A DNA stretch of 64,000 nucleotides from Chrysopilus asiliformis (lineage: Eukaryota; Arthropoda; Insecta; Diptera; Rhagionidae). Location of the stretch: positions 50,719,706-50,783,705 of the forward strand of contig OZ035960.1 in assembly GCA_964034945.1 (NCBI GenBank), given 5' to 3'. The notes below the pieces were generated by a model. The model ran no database searches and was not told the origin of the DNA. It saw only the letters and a list, made by a program, of their open reading frames with translations. Shown here piece by piece: positions 44,426 through 58,200 of the stretch. A program made the translations under genes and the position numbers. How positions within the stretch are numbered: the stretch's first letter is position 1; each line of letters opens with the position of its first letter.

Positions 44426-46525
44426 ATACGGATTTCCAAACATTACAAGACCTACGCCCGGAAATGTCGCCACGTAGCTTAGCTGAGGTGGTTAAGCTAT
44501 GCCAGCTAAGCTATGCAACTATAACGAGGTTCGCTGGCATAGCTTAGCTTAGTTGTACGGCGGGCCTAATTGTGGAAATCGTCCTGACAAATCCTGCGTC
44601 AAATTGTATGAGATTCTGAAAAAATAGAAGTTTTAGAATTGTTTGAAAATAACAAATTTTCAATCGGCTACGTTGCCTTCATAATTTACATATCAAAGAA
44701 CTAATTGACAATGAAAAAGGTCCTGAAAGATAACTCCCATTTTTCAAATCCGCCTCCTCCCGCAATATTTAAATTCGGTCGTGATTTACTCTTTCTTCCC
44801 TAATCAACCCTTGAATTCCGTTCCCATCGGCCAGTAGAAAAAAGAAATACCTGAAATTAGATCGAATGCAGAAAGTCTCGTTATATGAATTCCTTGCCAT
44901 AAAACCGGAAAATGCTTCTAGAATTACGAGCAATCGAAGGAATAATCAGAAGAGGACCACATCCATACAGGAGCAGGCCAGGGAACATTTCACATCGCAC
45001 TAAACTATTGCACGAAGAAAAAAAACCACGTAGCTGTCAGTCACCAGGCCGTTTCAAGATGGATCGGGAATGATTAAAGGTAGGAAAAAAGGATCTCTGG
45101 ATGCTGGATACCGCACGGAAGGTTCAACGAATCCAAAATAATCTCCGGCCATCAGAACGCCTAAGAATCGTATGTAATTTCAGATCTCTTTGAGTGTTCG
45201 GTAATTATGAGACCAAAAACTGAAGCTTCTAATATAACAAGGGTGGATGGGATAATTTCTGCTTTTCTGGATTTTTTTTTATAAGTTTTTTTTTGCTTTC
45301 CTGCTATTTTACGGATCTTGGTGATTGACGTGCCGATCAGTTGCCATGAAATGAATTTGAAATACGAAGGTTTCTCTTGAAGATCGGATTATTTTTCAAC
45401 ATTTTTGGCGCGATCTTGTGCGAACGTCCTGAAACAGAAGCGAAAAAATATCATATTTAGGACATCATTACGCAGAATGCTGTAATTTTACTCTAAACAA
45501 TGGCTCATTGAATGGATAAGATCGAATTTGCTTAGAGATTTAAATTTGATGATTTAAAAGTTTTTTTTTAGAAAACTTTTTTTGTAGGTATAAAACATAT
45601 ATCCTGAGATTGCACATTAAGATACTGAAAGGTATTAAATGGCATTCATTGATGAATTCTAGATATCGAAGATAGAAAGATTTTGAAAATTTTTTTGTCT
45701 TGTTTTCACCCAATATGGTGGTGATACGCTGTAGATGTAACTTTTTTAATCAAAATAATTATTCCCTACGCAGCAATACCTTGATATACGGACTAATATA
45801 CGTTCCAAAAATTAGGCCGTATATCGAAACATTAATTGTAATACCAATCCATAAAACTGTCATAATATAGGACTCAAACAAAATTTTATACATTGCTTCG
45901 ACTTCATATGACTTCATACGCTAGATTTTAATAACAATTAAAAGTTTTCTGCACTCAAATTTGCCAGTACTTGGTATACTAAATTATAAATTTTAATTTT
46001 TTTTACTTTCTAGCGCTTTAGTTTTTTTTAGACTTTTTTTTAAAGTCGCTTCTCCAAGATAAAATGTTAATTGTTTCTCCAAGATAAAATATCAGTGCGG
46101 GAACTGCTTTTTTCATGAGTACTGATATATGATGCGAGTACTTATATATTGTAATTTTTTGCGAAACTTTTCGTGAAATTTTTTTGGAAATTTTCCGAGG
46201 ATATATTTATGAGTATTTTTTTGGCTACTTTTTCGTAACGTTTTTGGTGGGAGGAGGGTAAGAAGGGAAAATGAAGGGAAAATTCCTATCTCTCCCTCAT
46301 CACTCTTTTCCACGACCTTCACACACATCCTAGCCCCGCACCACCGCAAAAATTCAACTTTATTTCTCTAACGATGTGGAATCTTGCAGGGTAGGTCGAG
46401 ACAAGGGGAAATACATAAGAGAACATTCCTGGTTTTGTACTGAACGCAACACAAAAAATTTCAACTCAATATCTCAAGCGATGTAGAATCTAGCGATAAG
46501 TGTTTAAAATAGGACTTTATGTAAC
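44426..46525. other. Non-coding DNA, one small inverted repeat
   Basis: At 44475-44560 'ttaagctatgccagctaagc' and 'gctggcatagcttagcttag' form an imperfect hairpin. The rest, including the balanced stretch 44750-45200, has no gene or repeat partner that I could see. Confidence 0.5.
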
Positions 46526-46750
46526 TTTGCCACACATTTTTTTTTTTTTTTTTTTTTTCGAGGCTGGGGAGGAAAATGTCTACACAGACCCAAGCGGCGT
46601 CCCTGGCACGGGTACTGCGGGGTTCACGAAGTGCCCGTTGACCCGCTAAAAACCTGCTCCTTTCCCAGGATATGTGACATGGTCTGGAACTACGACGAAT
46701 GCGCTACTTCAGACCATGGTCATCCTGTATGTAAGGCATTTTGCCACACA
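46526..46750 (-). mobile_element. Short retroposon (SINE or truncated LINE tail) with 11-bp TSD
   Basis: TTTGCCACACA is repeated at 46526-46536 and 46740-46750. Inside are 22 T's (poly(A) on the minus strand) followed by about 180 bp of GC-rich sequence ('acccgctaaaaacctgctcc', 'cagacccaagcggcgtccct'). Poly(A) plus target duplication proves retroposition. I saw no clear tRNA-like A and B boxes, so a severely 5'-truncated LINE is as likely as a SINE. Confidence 0.82.
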
Positions 46751-46799
46751 TTAGATTCCACGTAAAGGAAGTTATAAAACAATTCTCTTGGTTCACATA

Positions 46800-49700
46800 A
46801 TTAGGGTGACCATAAGTCCCAGAATAGCCAAAACAGTCCCCGATTTAGCATGTTGTCCCGGAAATTGAATTTTTGCCCCGGAATTGTGCAGTCTAGGTTG
46901 TTATTTCTTTATCCTTAAAAAAAAATTGATCTCAAAAACCAAAAAGTTTCACCTGCGGCGCAATTTCCGTAGAAGTTATTGCCTGTAGCATATTTCTCTT
47001 AAAGAAAATTCGCCTGCGGTACTCTTCATTAAATAATTTTGAATAGTAGGATGTTTGTTTCTAAAAGTTTAGCTTGCGGCGCAACTTTTGTTGTATTTTG
47101 CAAACAGAAAAAAACACCCATAACACTTTTCATCTTTCAACAAATCGTAAGGGCCTAAGTCGATTTTTCTATTAAGGCAAAAACACATATTTTTACTTTA
47201 CTAGACACAGCAATTTAGCTTAGTATAGATATGGACTGATGTTGTTATTGGCGGGTTTCACGAAATTTTTAGCGACCGCTAAGATGAAGGAGCCGGCGAA
47301 TTTCAAGCAAAAAGTTCTGCTAAATCGATTTAGTGGCCGCTAAAAGTTTTGGTACAACCCGCCTTGTTGCCACAGATATATTCTCAAACAAAAATTAAAA
47401 CAAACCTTTTCCCTCTGATCAGGCCTTAAATATTTTCACGGTTAATTTTGAAGCACTAGGAATTTCCTCACGCTTCGTCGCCATTTCCCCTCGCTCTCCT
47501 CTGGCAATCAGTCCTGGATTCGCACAAAAAAATCGGTTCAACTTTCATATAATTCTAATTTGCATTTCTTTGCATTTGACGTTTTTATTATAAACATAGG
47601 TACATTTTACGATCTTACATTGATTAGATTTATTTTCGTTCTGATCAAGCATTTAAAATTATTTATATAACTTACAAATTTCAAAAATTGAAAATAAAAA
47701 CAAGTTTTTAAAAATATGTATTTAGTAACCGTCGATTGTTTTCTAAAGAGAATCTTACAATTTTACGGTGATCTAAAAAAAATGAATAAAATCAATTAAC
47801 ACAATATTTTGACGAAATACCCATTAAAAAGCATAAACTGCGGTAAAAATAATTTGACTGTGTATGAAACTGACACAAATATCATTGTTTTAAATTCAAT
47901 GAAAGAATTTCTTTTTCTGTATTTACATGTCAGAGAATAGCCGAGAAATAGTTGAAAATCTTAGCGTCACTGTATTCGGATTTATTTCAAGCAAGTACAG
48001 TAATCGACTTATGGTTGTAAAACCTTTTTGAATTTTTCACCAAATTTTAATTGAAAAACTCACTTTTCCATAGGTTTCAGTATTTAAAAATATTCCAAAT
48101 GGACTAGAAGGCCACAAAAATTTCCTGAAAATTGAACTCCGGGTGAGGTTATGAAAATCAATTTAGAGTATTAGAACCGTAATTAGCAAAAAGAGTTAAG
48201 GCAGTGATTAGGACTTTTCTAGAAAGCAAAACTCTACTTTGCACCTGCGCTAGGTAACAAGTGTCATTCATTCACACGCTCGAGCCTAGATTAACCTAAG
48301 TTTGAACGCATGCAAAGTCGAAAAGAACTTTTTCGAACAGGTAAAATGCAAATTTTGACTAATAACATTCGACTTACCGACTTATTTGTAGGCCACCCGA
48401 ATTTTCGCGAAATATTTATTTATACCGATTCCATTTAAATCGAGTGCAATAGATGTGTTTCAAATCACAACTCCAGCTAAACGCAATCAATCCATCGAGA
48501 ATAATTAAATTTTTACTATTGGACCTCCCGTGAGTGATCAATAACGGATTAAAAATATTTGCGACTGACACTAAATTTAAATGCCATTCGTATATCGATA
48601 CCAATTGACGCAAATACGGAAACTCGAATTACAAAAATTAAAGAAAGCCATGAATGAACTCAACTGAGAATTACGAATCAGCGAATTATGATCACCGCCA
48701 TTGTGTATTGGTTTTGGATGGCCGCCATTGTCAATTTAATCGATTGTTAAAATAATTATTGTCATTTGCTGTCATCAATAATCGATAAAATACAAATAAT
48801 CGCCTAAATGGACAGTCGTACACATAAATAATACAAAATAATAGCGACAAAGAGTGATAATAAATCGAATTTTGAAAAGTGCTGCCGTTTTCTGGTGAAA
48901 TGAAAAGTATTTCTTACTGTCTGCAATTTTTTCTTAGATGATGATATTTTACTGGAAAAACTAAAAAAATGAACCCAGGACAGTGCAAGGGTAAAGCGGA
49001 GCCCGAACCCAACCTGTATGCCGTGCTCCTCTACTTAAAAAGAAAATCAAAAATAATTTTAAAACAAAGAATTTTTCAATATTTGCAACAAAACTTGCGA
49101 CCGAGTTAAATGTTTGGGAATTAATTAGAAAGCTTTTGAGTTATAAAATTAAAAAAAAGTCGACCACGCCGGAAGTTTTTGGGCACAAGGTCAAATAAAC
49201 TGCCGAGTTAAAAGCGGTTTTGTTGCTTTGACGTTTTTATTTGGAAAAATTCACGCCTCCGTCACTTCCTCACGCCCCTATTTATACTTAGCAAAGAAAC
49301 TCGTGATTTCTTGCCTCTTGTTGTAGAAATCACGAGTTTCTTATTGTAGAAACCAGGACCCCTGACGGTCTAGCGCTCTAGCGGTCTGAAAAGAATAAGG
49401 GAGAAGGGTTTAGAATAGAAATTCATAGGTGGCAAGTGTCCTCAACATATGTTTCTCATTTTCTTTTTCATTCTCTCTCGAAAAAATCTGGGGATAAATT
49501 AACACCGCCGCAAAACATAGCTAAAAGTAAGCACCTCGCAGCATGGTTGTCCGCAGATCGGAAGGGGGGAGGGGATAGAGTAACTATACGTCCCGGGATT
49601 GCTGGGATAGCCCCGGATTTAGGCTTGTTGTCCCGGCGTACCAAAAATTAAATTTTAACCCGGTTTTTTAAATTAGTGTAATAGTTTTTCAAACACAAGA

Positions 49701-50310
49701 AAAAATGATCACTAAATATAAAAAGTGTACTCTATTTCGGTAGAAGGTTACCCCCAAGTATATTTTTTTTCGCCTGCGGTACATTTTTTCAACCATTTTC
49801 TATGAAAGGTGCATTAAAAAAAAGGTGGCATGCAGTACATCTCTCTTTATTGTTATTTTTATTTGCGAATATTTATAAAAACGTATAGAACGCAAGAAAT
49901 TAAGCTAATTTTAGCTTAAAACTATGTGTCTCTTGATTTAAAAACCTGCACCGCATTCGGTTTTAACAAATTTCGCCTGCGGCGCACATTATTGATTTTC
50001 TCCCTTGCTTTTAATCCTAATTAATTTTTATTTTTTTTATAAAACTTATTGATCTTGTCCCGGACTGGCCCCAAAAAGAAGTTAGAAGTTATTTGCTTCC
50101 AGAAAATCCAATAATGATTAGCAGATTTAGGTTTTTTTTTTGATTTCCAGCTCAAAACTTATTTTTCTGATTTTCTTTTTTATGGGCTTCTTTTGACTGA
50201 CTTTACGATATTTAAGATACCGCTAAATTGTATTAGCGGGTAAATTTTTATCAAAAAAAAGCCTGTTAACTCGCTTTAGTGGCTGCTAAAAGTTTCGAGA
50301 AACCCGCAAT
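46800..50310. repeat. Degenerate hAT-like and family D remnants
   Basis: 'tagggtgaccataagtccca' at 46803 and 'ctatacgtcccgggattgct' at 49581 look like old hAT termini (TAGGGTGACC...CCCGG type). Several 'cctgcggcgca' motifs occur at 46950-47090 and 49770-49985. A small MITE is listed separately. 47560-49300 looks unique. No supported gene. Confidence 0.4.
47250..47363. mobile_element. 114-bp MITE with GGCGGGTT...AACCCGCC ends
   Basis: 'ggcgggtttcacgaaatttt' faces 'aaaagttttggtacaacccg' with internal complementary 'tagcgaccgctaa' and 'ttagtggccgctaa'. A diverged copy lies at about 50215-50305 ('tttagtggctgctaaaagtt', 'tcgagaaacccgc'). Confidence 0.6.
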
Positions 50311-53300
50311 TAGTCTACTAACTCCAAAACAGTCACCAAAACTGTTCGCAAATACATATTTTCCAAAAATTCCAAAAATTAAACAGAAAACCGTTTTTCC
50401 CTACGTTGATTTTTTTTCCTTCTGGGAGGATTTATAATTTCCAAATGAAATGGGGTAGAACATCGGTACTAAAAGGAGGTAGTAAATTAAACCGTTAAAA
50501 TGTACTACATCCATTTACGCAATAAAGTCTTTCAGTCGTGTTTTACATGCATTTAAAAATGTTCCGCTTTCAGGCGGACCTATGGACTAGAAGGTTAAGT
50601 CCTCCGTGAGTCTGCAAAAACCTTTAATAAAAAATTCCAATTGTTGGCCGTAACAAAAAAAAAAACAAGTAAATTCTTTCGGAACGACAACACTGATACT
50701 AAAAATTAAATAAAGCCATTCACATATTCCGAATTTGGAGAAAAATACAAAGAAGCAAGGGTCCACAACAATTCCGTTTGATTCGCGTACAAATTCGCCA
50801 GATCGGATCAATTGAAAAATCTAAATCCTTGTTGAAGGTTATGTTTAATGGCCAGCAAAAAGCAATCTTTTGTCACATTAACAAAAGGATCGCTATTCAA
50901 TGCCAACACTTGTTCCGTCTAAAAAAACTCACACGTACGCATTGATGTTGTCCTTTTAATATCCTGAGTGGTATAAAATATAAAAAGAACATTCCATCGT
51001 ATGCGTATGTGTGTGTGTGTGTGTGTGTGAATGTTTCGAAAATATTCATACGTAATGTTATGTTAGGTTAGGTTGTTTATGTTTTGCAATTTCGTGTTGC
51101 CATTCTTTGAATTTATTCCTATTTGAGTCCTTTTTTGTTGGTGAATTGATTGTTACTCTTGTTATTATTCATTGGCATATAATTTTGATTCATTCAATTC
51201 AGTTTAGTTTGCCGCCATCGCCGCTTCTGCCGGTCCCGTTATTTAGAATTTGGATTCGCCTGTTGAATTTATCGGCTTGGAGATTTCATATCAGACAGAC
51301 ATTATTTCGGTTTCATTCAGTAAAAACCCGAAAACCGATCAAAAGAATCTTTTGCGCTTAGCACGATGCCGGGGAAAAGGGGACCGATGACTTGTGGCGG
51401 ATATAAAAGCAATACAAAAAGGTTAAGCGTTGAATCATTGAATCAGGAAACGGAAGGTGACTTCTTTGTTGATTCAATTGTTTGAGTAACAATCAAAGCA
51501 GGAGCAAGACGATATGATAACGGGATAACCAAGAAAAGGAACCATTTTGCACATCAATATGCCAAGAAATTCCCAGTCAAACAATGACCCCAGCCAAGCC
51601 AAACATGACAGAATCAAAGAATCCTCCAAAGTATTCTTCTTCTTCTTGTTCATATCTATACACCTTTTGCTAAAATCTCTTTTTTTTGTTGAAAAGGTGA
51701 AAATGCTTTGAATTGAATTCAGCTGATTCGCGTTAAAGTTAGGAACAGACGATTCCGGGCGTGTGCATAAAAAGGAAGCGACTATACAGAACAACGTATC
51801 GCCAAAAATGTAAACAAATATTAGACAAAAGGCATTAAAAGTTGACTGACATTTCTCTATATATACAAAAATTGTACTTTTCAACTGTCTCTTTCGCTCA
51901 TCGCCACAATGGGCCAGGGAATTTTTTCACATGGATCTTTTTGTGTGAATAAAATGGTCTATTAGAGGTTAAATTCTATGCGCGCAATGACGTCGGCCGG
52001 AGGACGTCGTCGTCGCGAGCTCTGCTCCTATTCATTGGCTTTTGTACTCTAGTACGCTAGTAACATACCAACAATTGGCGAAAACATTGAATGGCCTTGA
52101 CTTCTTTCATATTTTGAGGTTATGTTCAATTGAATTCTATTCAATGGACGGGGAAAAATAGCGAAATTCAAAAAAAAAATGAATAAATGTGGCTCGAACA
52201 ATACGTACACAAACAGAAAGTATTGTAATAAAATATAATAACAGCAACACTGAACAAATTACGGGTCGTCTTGTTTGATGATGTCGTCAATGGCGGGCAT
52301 ATAGATGGCGTATTGATAGCAAAAGTGAAAATAGGATCAACAGCTGGTCGATTTTGTTTTATTCTTTTAGCTTTTTACTTGATTATTGCAAGGTGTGAAT
52401 AGAAGTGGGTTGTGATTGTAATTTGAGGTGATTGATGTTGAAGAATTGTGATTTTAAAAACACGGGGTAGCCAGTTTAGAATTTCCGTTAACGTCGTTTA
52501 GACCTATTAACTGTATTTTTTAATGACCCGATAAAGAGATCTATATAGATCATTAAAAAAACGTAAACGAGTTTTTTGTGGGGTTTAATTTGTTTGTAGA
52601 CTTTGTTATCTCTGATCGGATCATTAAAAAATACAGCTATTATGAACTTTCGCTTAAGGGGTGGGGGAGTGAGGGGTTCAAAACGTCACACTTTTTGGGA
52701 GAAAGGTAATATATTGTGGTGTGATGGCAATACTAAATTCCATACAAAAAATCACAAGAAAAAATTGACAAGAGGGAAAAGAAGGGTTTAGAAGAGCTGA
52801 AAATTGCATTGGCCACTTTTTGAAATTTAAAGAATTTTTAATTTGGTTATCATGCGATAAGTGCCACCCATAAAGTAAGTGAACCTTTTTGAGGAGACGG
52901 GGAGGGATCTGGGGTTGTGTGACGCTAATTTTCGCCTTTTCAGACCTTCTCCTCCCCTCGCGTTTTTTTCTTTTAATTGTTTAAAAAGAATATTAATTTT
53001 TTTGAATAACTTTAATTCCAGAACATTACAATATAAAATTTATTTACTGATCATATAAGAAGTTTTAAGTATTATTTAAGAAATTTTTACAACAGGTTGT
53101 TCGAATTTAAATACAGCAAATTCAAGCGAAATCAATCTTTGCAGGTGAAATGATGACGTGTAGTATACTATTTGAAGGTTCTATCGCATCGGTTTTGTTG
53201 TAAAAAGGTGTGGTTCTTTTTTTTGCCCATAAATAGGTATACTCGTATATCGACTATTGACGAACCGAATCGATCCGATCAGATCCATTCCTTTATAATC

Positions 53301-54780
53301 GTCGAATATTCGAATTTGAATGGTTTCGTTGTTGATGGCGCCATTGTTTGGGTCTTTACCTTGATTCGGTCAAATTTGTACAACAATTGGATTTTTGTTT
53401 TGTTATTAGTCTTATTTTGCATAAAAGTCTGCTTTCGCATTCGGTATACATACTGCTGGCTGGAGTAATAATAATACACATAAAATCCGAGGCAAACGGC
53501 AACGGACACAAAACAAATGTGTGGGCGATGCCGCCAATATATGGGAATTATTACTAGTATTATTATTGTGATTTTCATATTGATGTTTGGTATCTTCATT
53601 CACCTGTTCCAACAATAATAAAAAAACATATTTGCTTGAAATACGGTCAATGAACTGAAGCGATTTGAATGAAATTTCTGCGCTGTATTCTAAGCAATGG
53701 CCATTGATTTACAAATATTTTACTACAAATCCATTAAAAAAAGATGGTGTTTTATTTTGTTTCTTTATTTATCACATTTAAAGTCATGGCTTATTGTTAT
53801 TACATAATAAAAAGTGGGTTAAAAAAATGTAATGGAATTTTAATTCAGCCATAGATTATGTCTGGTCCATTCATCAAATATTTATTGTATTTTTGTATTT
53901 TAGGGACTAATGAGGACTTTGGAGAATAGCAAATACTTCTCAAGGGCCCTCAACTTTTGTGTTTCGCTTATTAAAATGCAGAGCGTTAAAAAGCAATGAC
54001 GCTTAGACAATGTGTGGCCCCCGGGATGGAGGGGAAATTCAACGCCCCAAAGACAAGTTAAGCCCCTAAGTTTTTCATTGTTTAGTTCATGCCAAATTTT
54101 TATGTCTCATCTATAATTGAATCGATAGATTATATTTCAAAAAAGCACAAGAAGAATGCGCCGCAGGCGACAGACCAATGATTTGTCTTCAAAACCGGCG
54201 ATGCTGATTTTGTGTTTTGCTGTCATAACACCTTACAAATGTTGTAATTCATTCATGGTTCGCAAACCATTTTAAAACTGTAGCTGCGGAGCAGGGAAGA
54301 AATTGTTATGAAACCTCAGTTGAGGAGGCCCAGGCTTTTCGAGATCTGTAGCGTCGAGGATGATGATCATAAATCCTCCAATTATAGAGTTTTGTGTAAA
54401 CTTTATAAAAGAATCGAACTTTCCTTTAATTAAATATATTGTAGTAAAAATATGTTTTTTCCCGATTTTGATGCCTCCTACTGTCAAAAACTAGTATTTT
54501 AAGTATTTCGTTTTATCGCAAATACTATACATACAGATGTCGCACGGCGAATATCATTTGTAAAGAGATTTTTGTCAAAACTTACTGTACTTTTTCAGAA
54601 TGTTCAATATGGACTCCCTCAGTTAAGTTGTTTAGAAATGAAAAATATTTAAAATTTTTATGAAGCAATGGAAAGTTTTTTTATGCAAATGAAAATTGAA
54701 TTTTTGGATTAAAAATAAGATCTTTCCTTGAATTCTACTGTAATGTTTAAGCTTTGTCAGAAATATTGATCCGCTAAGTT
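50311..54780. other. Mostly unique non-coding DNA; TG microsatellite
   Basis: No supported gene. A (TG)n tract occupies about 51006-51029. 51980-52015 is a short GC-rich patch with two GACGTC palindromes. 50800-53700 has little repeat character. ORFs up to 136 codons occur on both strands without a domain or plausible splice context. Confidence 0.45.
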
Positions 54781-54789
54781 AAATTCAAA

Positions 54790-55640
54790 AATATCTTATT
54801 TGAACATCACATAACTTTCTCATACAAAATCTACGTTTCTGCACAATTTACATGACGAATAAAATATTATTTAGTTTACATAAAAACATGAATTTTTATT
54901 TTATAAAATCTGAAATATCTCGATAACGGTAAAAGATATTGATTTACGGTGCAAGGAAAAAAAAGAGAATTTTGATATCTTTAACTGCCATTCTTTGTTT
55001 TTTTTTTTTCAAAAACCGTTAGTTTGAAAGCAATTCGAAAAAATATATTTTTTTAATTTTAAATGATAATATTTCGATAATGGTAAAAAATATAGGATAA
55101 CGGTAAAAATACAAAACTATGGGAAACATTATTTCCTTCAATTTATTATAGATAATCGCAAAAAACTGATTTTTTTAAAATAACGATATACATATCTCGA
55201 TAATGGCGTGAGATACGGAGTAAAATACAAAGATGTAGAAAATCTTATTGCCTCGAACTTTTGTTATACATAAGACTACTGAAAAATACGTAGTTTCGGA
55301 GTAAACAACAAAAAGCAAAATTGCAATTTTTAAATAGCCGCCATTTTGGTTACTTTTGGCTAACGGATTTCCACCAAAAGTTGATAATTCTAGTACCAAA
55401 CACGCCTGTAGAATTTCATGGCTCTAGTTCTATTAGTTTTCGAGAAATTCCAGTACCAAACACGCCTGTAGCATTTCATGGCTCTAGTTCTATTAGTTTT
55501 CGAGAAATCTTCTAGAAGGACTGACAGACTCACAGACTGACAGACATTTTTGTAATAATGTTCCAATCGACTCAGGAGTGCTCGGGAAATGTTTTTTTAG
55601 GAATGTTGAAGAGGTCGAAATTTTTCATGAGTACAGTTCT
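54790..55640 (+). repeat. Family B, most complete copy
   Basis: Same order as 23506-24085 plus the 28490-28930 piece, then the tail at 55510-55640 with only a short 'actgacagactcacagactg' run. A 60-bp segment ('agtaccaaacacgcctgtag' onward) is duplicated exactly in tandem at 55390-55449 and 55450-55509 with about three differences. No ORF. Confidence 0.85.
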
Positions 55641-56004
55641 TTATACTACGTATAAGAAAGTAAAAAGTCAAGAAATATCAGAGTTTTAGAATCACATTTC
55701 CTTAACCGATGTTTCAGGTCGAACTATTCAGGAAGGTTTTATTTACGTGTTTTAACATTTACATATAATGCGAAATTAACTTTATTAGATACGAAATTAC
55801 CTTTATTAGATTTTTAATTGGTCTTTTGAATATTTAAAAATTGGCTTCACACTATCAGTGGCGTTCTTCTTTCCACAAAATATCTTGAAGATTCTTTTTT
55901 AAATTACCATTGAAGTTCTTTCTTAATTCAATTATTTTGTAAATATCCGATTTTCAAAAATTTGATTAGGTACTATGTAATTAATAGACAGAAAATTTCA
56001 AAAA

Positions 56005-56184
56005 ATGAATTTCTATAAATTTCATCTGGCAACATTTTGGGTAATTTTAATTCTTTTCCCAACACTCATCGTAACGGGATTATTTACTGCATTCAGTTGG
56101 ATCTCTTTCTTTGATCAAGTTCAACGTGAAAGCCACCATTCCTTTTGTTGCCGGGTTCTTTTTATTTTATTAATAAATAATTGA
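56005..56184 (+). CDS. Small hydrophobic ORF, 59 residues, uncertain
   Basis: ATG at 56005 opens 59 codons to TGA at 56182-56184. The product starts MNFYKFHLATFWVILILFPT and continues LIVTGLFTAFSWISFF, so it would span the membrane once or twice, with a polar DQVQRESHH segment after. It lies 170 bases before the two-exon model on the same strand and might be an upstream exon of the same gene. T-rich non-coding DNA also gives Phe/Leu-rich frames, so this is weak. Confidence 0.25.
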   Translation: MNFYKFHLATFWVILILFPTLIVTGLFTAFSWISFFDQVQRESHHSFCCRVLFILLINN

Positions 56185-56356
56185 CAAAAAAGAATTTTTC
56201 AAAGCCGAATATAACAAAATAAGAATAAAGTGAATAAGGATTTGTCATTGAAAAGGTTAGAATAATTACTTTTTGTTAACAATTTTTGCCTTTTGTGGAA
56301 TTGAAAAAAATAATGGAGTGATTATTTAGATCACACATATTATTCCATTGGATTCG

Positions 56357-56883
56357 ATGGAAGATTCAAAGATGAAAGAGAATTTATCGAAGGAGCAGGA
56401 TTTTATTAAAACTGATGACGCCTTTGAAATTGTGGTGGTTGATGAGGCCCAATGTCTCCTGGAATCGGAACAGGAACACCTCGGCGAGCAGCAAACGCTT
56501 TCTTCCCAAACTTATTCGCAAGACGAGGTAAAATGTTCCGCCATTTTTTAATTTGTCTCTTTCTCGTTTTAACTGGAAAAGGGGCGATTTTTTCTTTAAA
56601 ATCCGTGTTTAGTTTTTTGCATTATGTATTAATTAAATCATTATTTTTTACCCCTTGCATGTTTTTTACGGAAATGCTTTTCGTCACTTTCTACCTGATT
56701 AAATGTGCGTGGAATTTTCTAATTCCGTTGTTCTTCTTTTATCTGAAGAATGAACTGAAACTCTTTAAAACGAAAAAATATTCGGGACAGCAAAATACAG
56801 ATCCGTTTTTGGTGAGTTTCTTGCAGCACAAAGTATTGGAATGGAAGCCGGTAATCAAGGAGGACGCAGGCTATCTGAGGTGA
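56357..56883 (+). CDS. Two-exon hypothetical gene (exons 56357-56527 and 56749-56883)
   Basis: Exon 1 starts at ATG 56357 (MEDSKMKENLSKEQDFIKTD) and runs through an acidic, Gln-rich region (VVVDEAQCLLESEQEHLGEQ) to GACGAG|GTAAAA. A 221-base T-rich intron ends TTTATCTGAAG. Exon 2 continues in phase 0 (NELKLFKTKKYSGQQNTDPF, then FLQHKVLEWKPVIKEDAGYL) to R and a TGA at 56881-56883. The spliced product has about 101 residues. AGGTGATT at the end could instead be another donor, with more exons downstream. Both exons are less AT-rich than their surroundings. I recognise no family; it could be a gene or another captured fragment. Confidence 0.4.
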
Positions 56884-56889
56884 TTATTT

Positions 56890-58200
56890 TTAAAAAAAGG
56901 TGTTTTTTTAATTGTTTTACAATGCACGCAATTCAATGTAAACTTAAAGGGGAATAGTTTTAGTTATGTAGTTGAATGAATTAATTTTTTTATCACGAAA
57001 TATGAGGTTGATTAGGTTAACAGATAATATCAGTCCAACCCCTTTTTCCACCCTCATAATGAAACAGCGTTTTGAGATATCGCTAAAAATTTACATCGTA
57101 ACAAACATTTTTTATATACATATCTTTTTTAAATTATGGACAGCGCGCTTCGCTAGTATTTTGCCACCTGCTCGAACAAAGCTCTTGATGCTTTTAATCT
57201 TTGAGGATCAACTAATATAAATCTTAATTTGCGAAATTCCAACCGACCGACGGCATTGAAAAATGTACAAAATTTACATTGGCAACAACTGATTGTTCAG
57301 TTTTAAATCAAAAACAATTTTTTGTGTGATTTTTTTTTCTAAAACATAAACATACATTTGTATGGACGATTAAAAATTCCAACACAAGTGAAATCATTTG
57401 ATTTACTTATGGCTCAATAATAGTTCACAGCACGTGGTCGACGAACAGGTTGATCACAGTACCTACTCACCAAAAAAAAAGTCTCCTATATTATCTGAAC
57501 TGCCAATTGAGCAATAAACCCATCAATGTTAATAACTTAACAAAAATTCAAATGGAACCGGTTGTTGCCAGATGATCGCATTTATCCTTTGCTACATTTG
57601 ATGCTTTCATCCATTGTCGGTACTGAAAAAAAAACTGTTGTATGTATAGAAAAAATTAATTCATTTGAATAAGTGTTTAACCCTTTTGTTCGAATATTGT
57701 GGCTGGAGGCAGTGCAACAAGTTTACTTTAGAAAAACATAATTCCGGAACATCTTTCTAAGGCAGTTTCATCCAAATTTCCAAATCATTATCACCTAGAG
57801 ATTTTAAAGTTTTCAGCACGAAACACGTGGCAAAAACTCAGGTGAAATTGAAATGTTTTAATCATAAAATCTTCTTATCTATTATAAGGCTTGTTTGCTT
57901 AATACTTAAGAATACTTGAGAATCACTAAACCCATTGTGCCATGCCACCCACTTCCTGATTGCGCCGGAGTAACGAGAAATGAATTGGCGAAGAGTTGTG
58001 GGGGGAAAGAAATCAACGGGGATGGGGAGGCGGATGGGGGGCTTTGAGAAGAAGCCAAATCTACTAATTGTAAAACAAGGCTATCAAACTCAATTACCGT
58101 TTTCTAGGCCAAGCCGCGGATCAAATGACAAAAAAATTACGGTAGGAGTTCTTTAATTTCATCACTGGAATTTCACTTAATAATTTACATACTAGCAAAC
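56890..58200. other. AT-rich non-coding DNA
   Basis: No supported gene or repeat pair. A short G-rich stretch occurs at 58010-58045. Confidence 0.5.

Noticed and set aside
56452..56883. 143-codon hydrophobic ORF
   Set aside because: It starts out of frame in exon 1 and reads through the T-rich intron; only the last 44-45 codons look coding.
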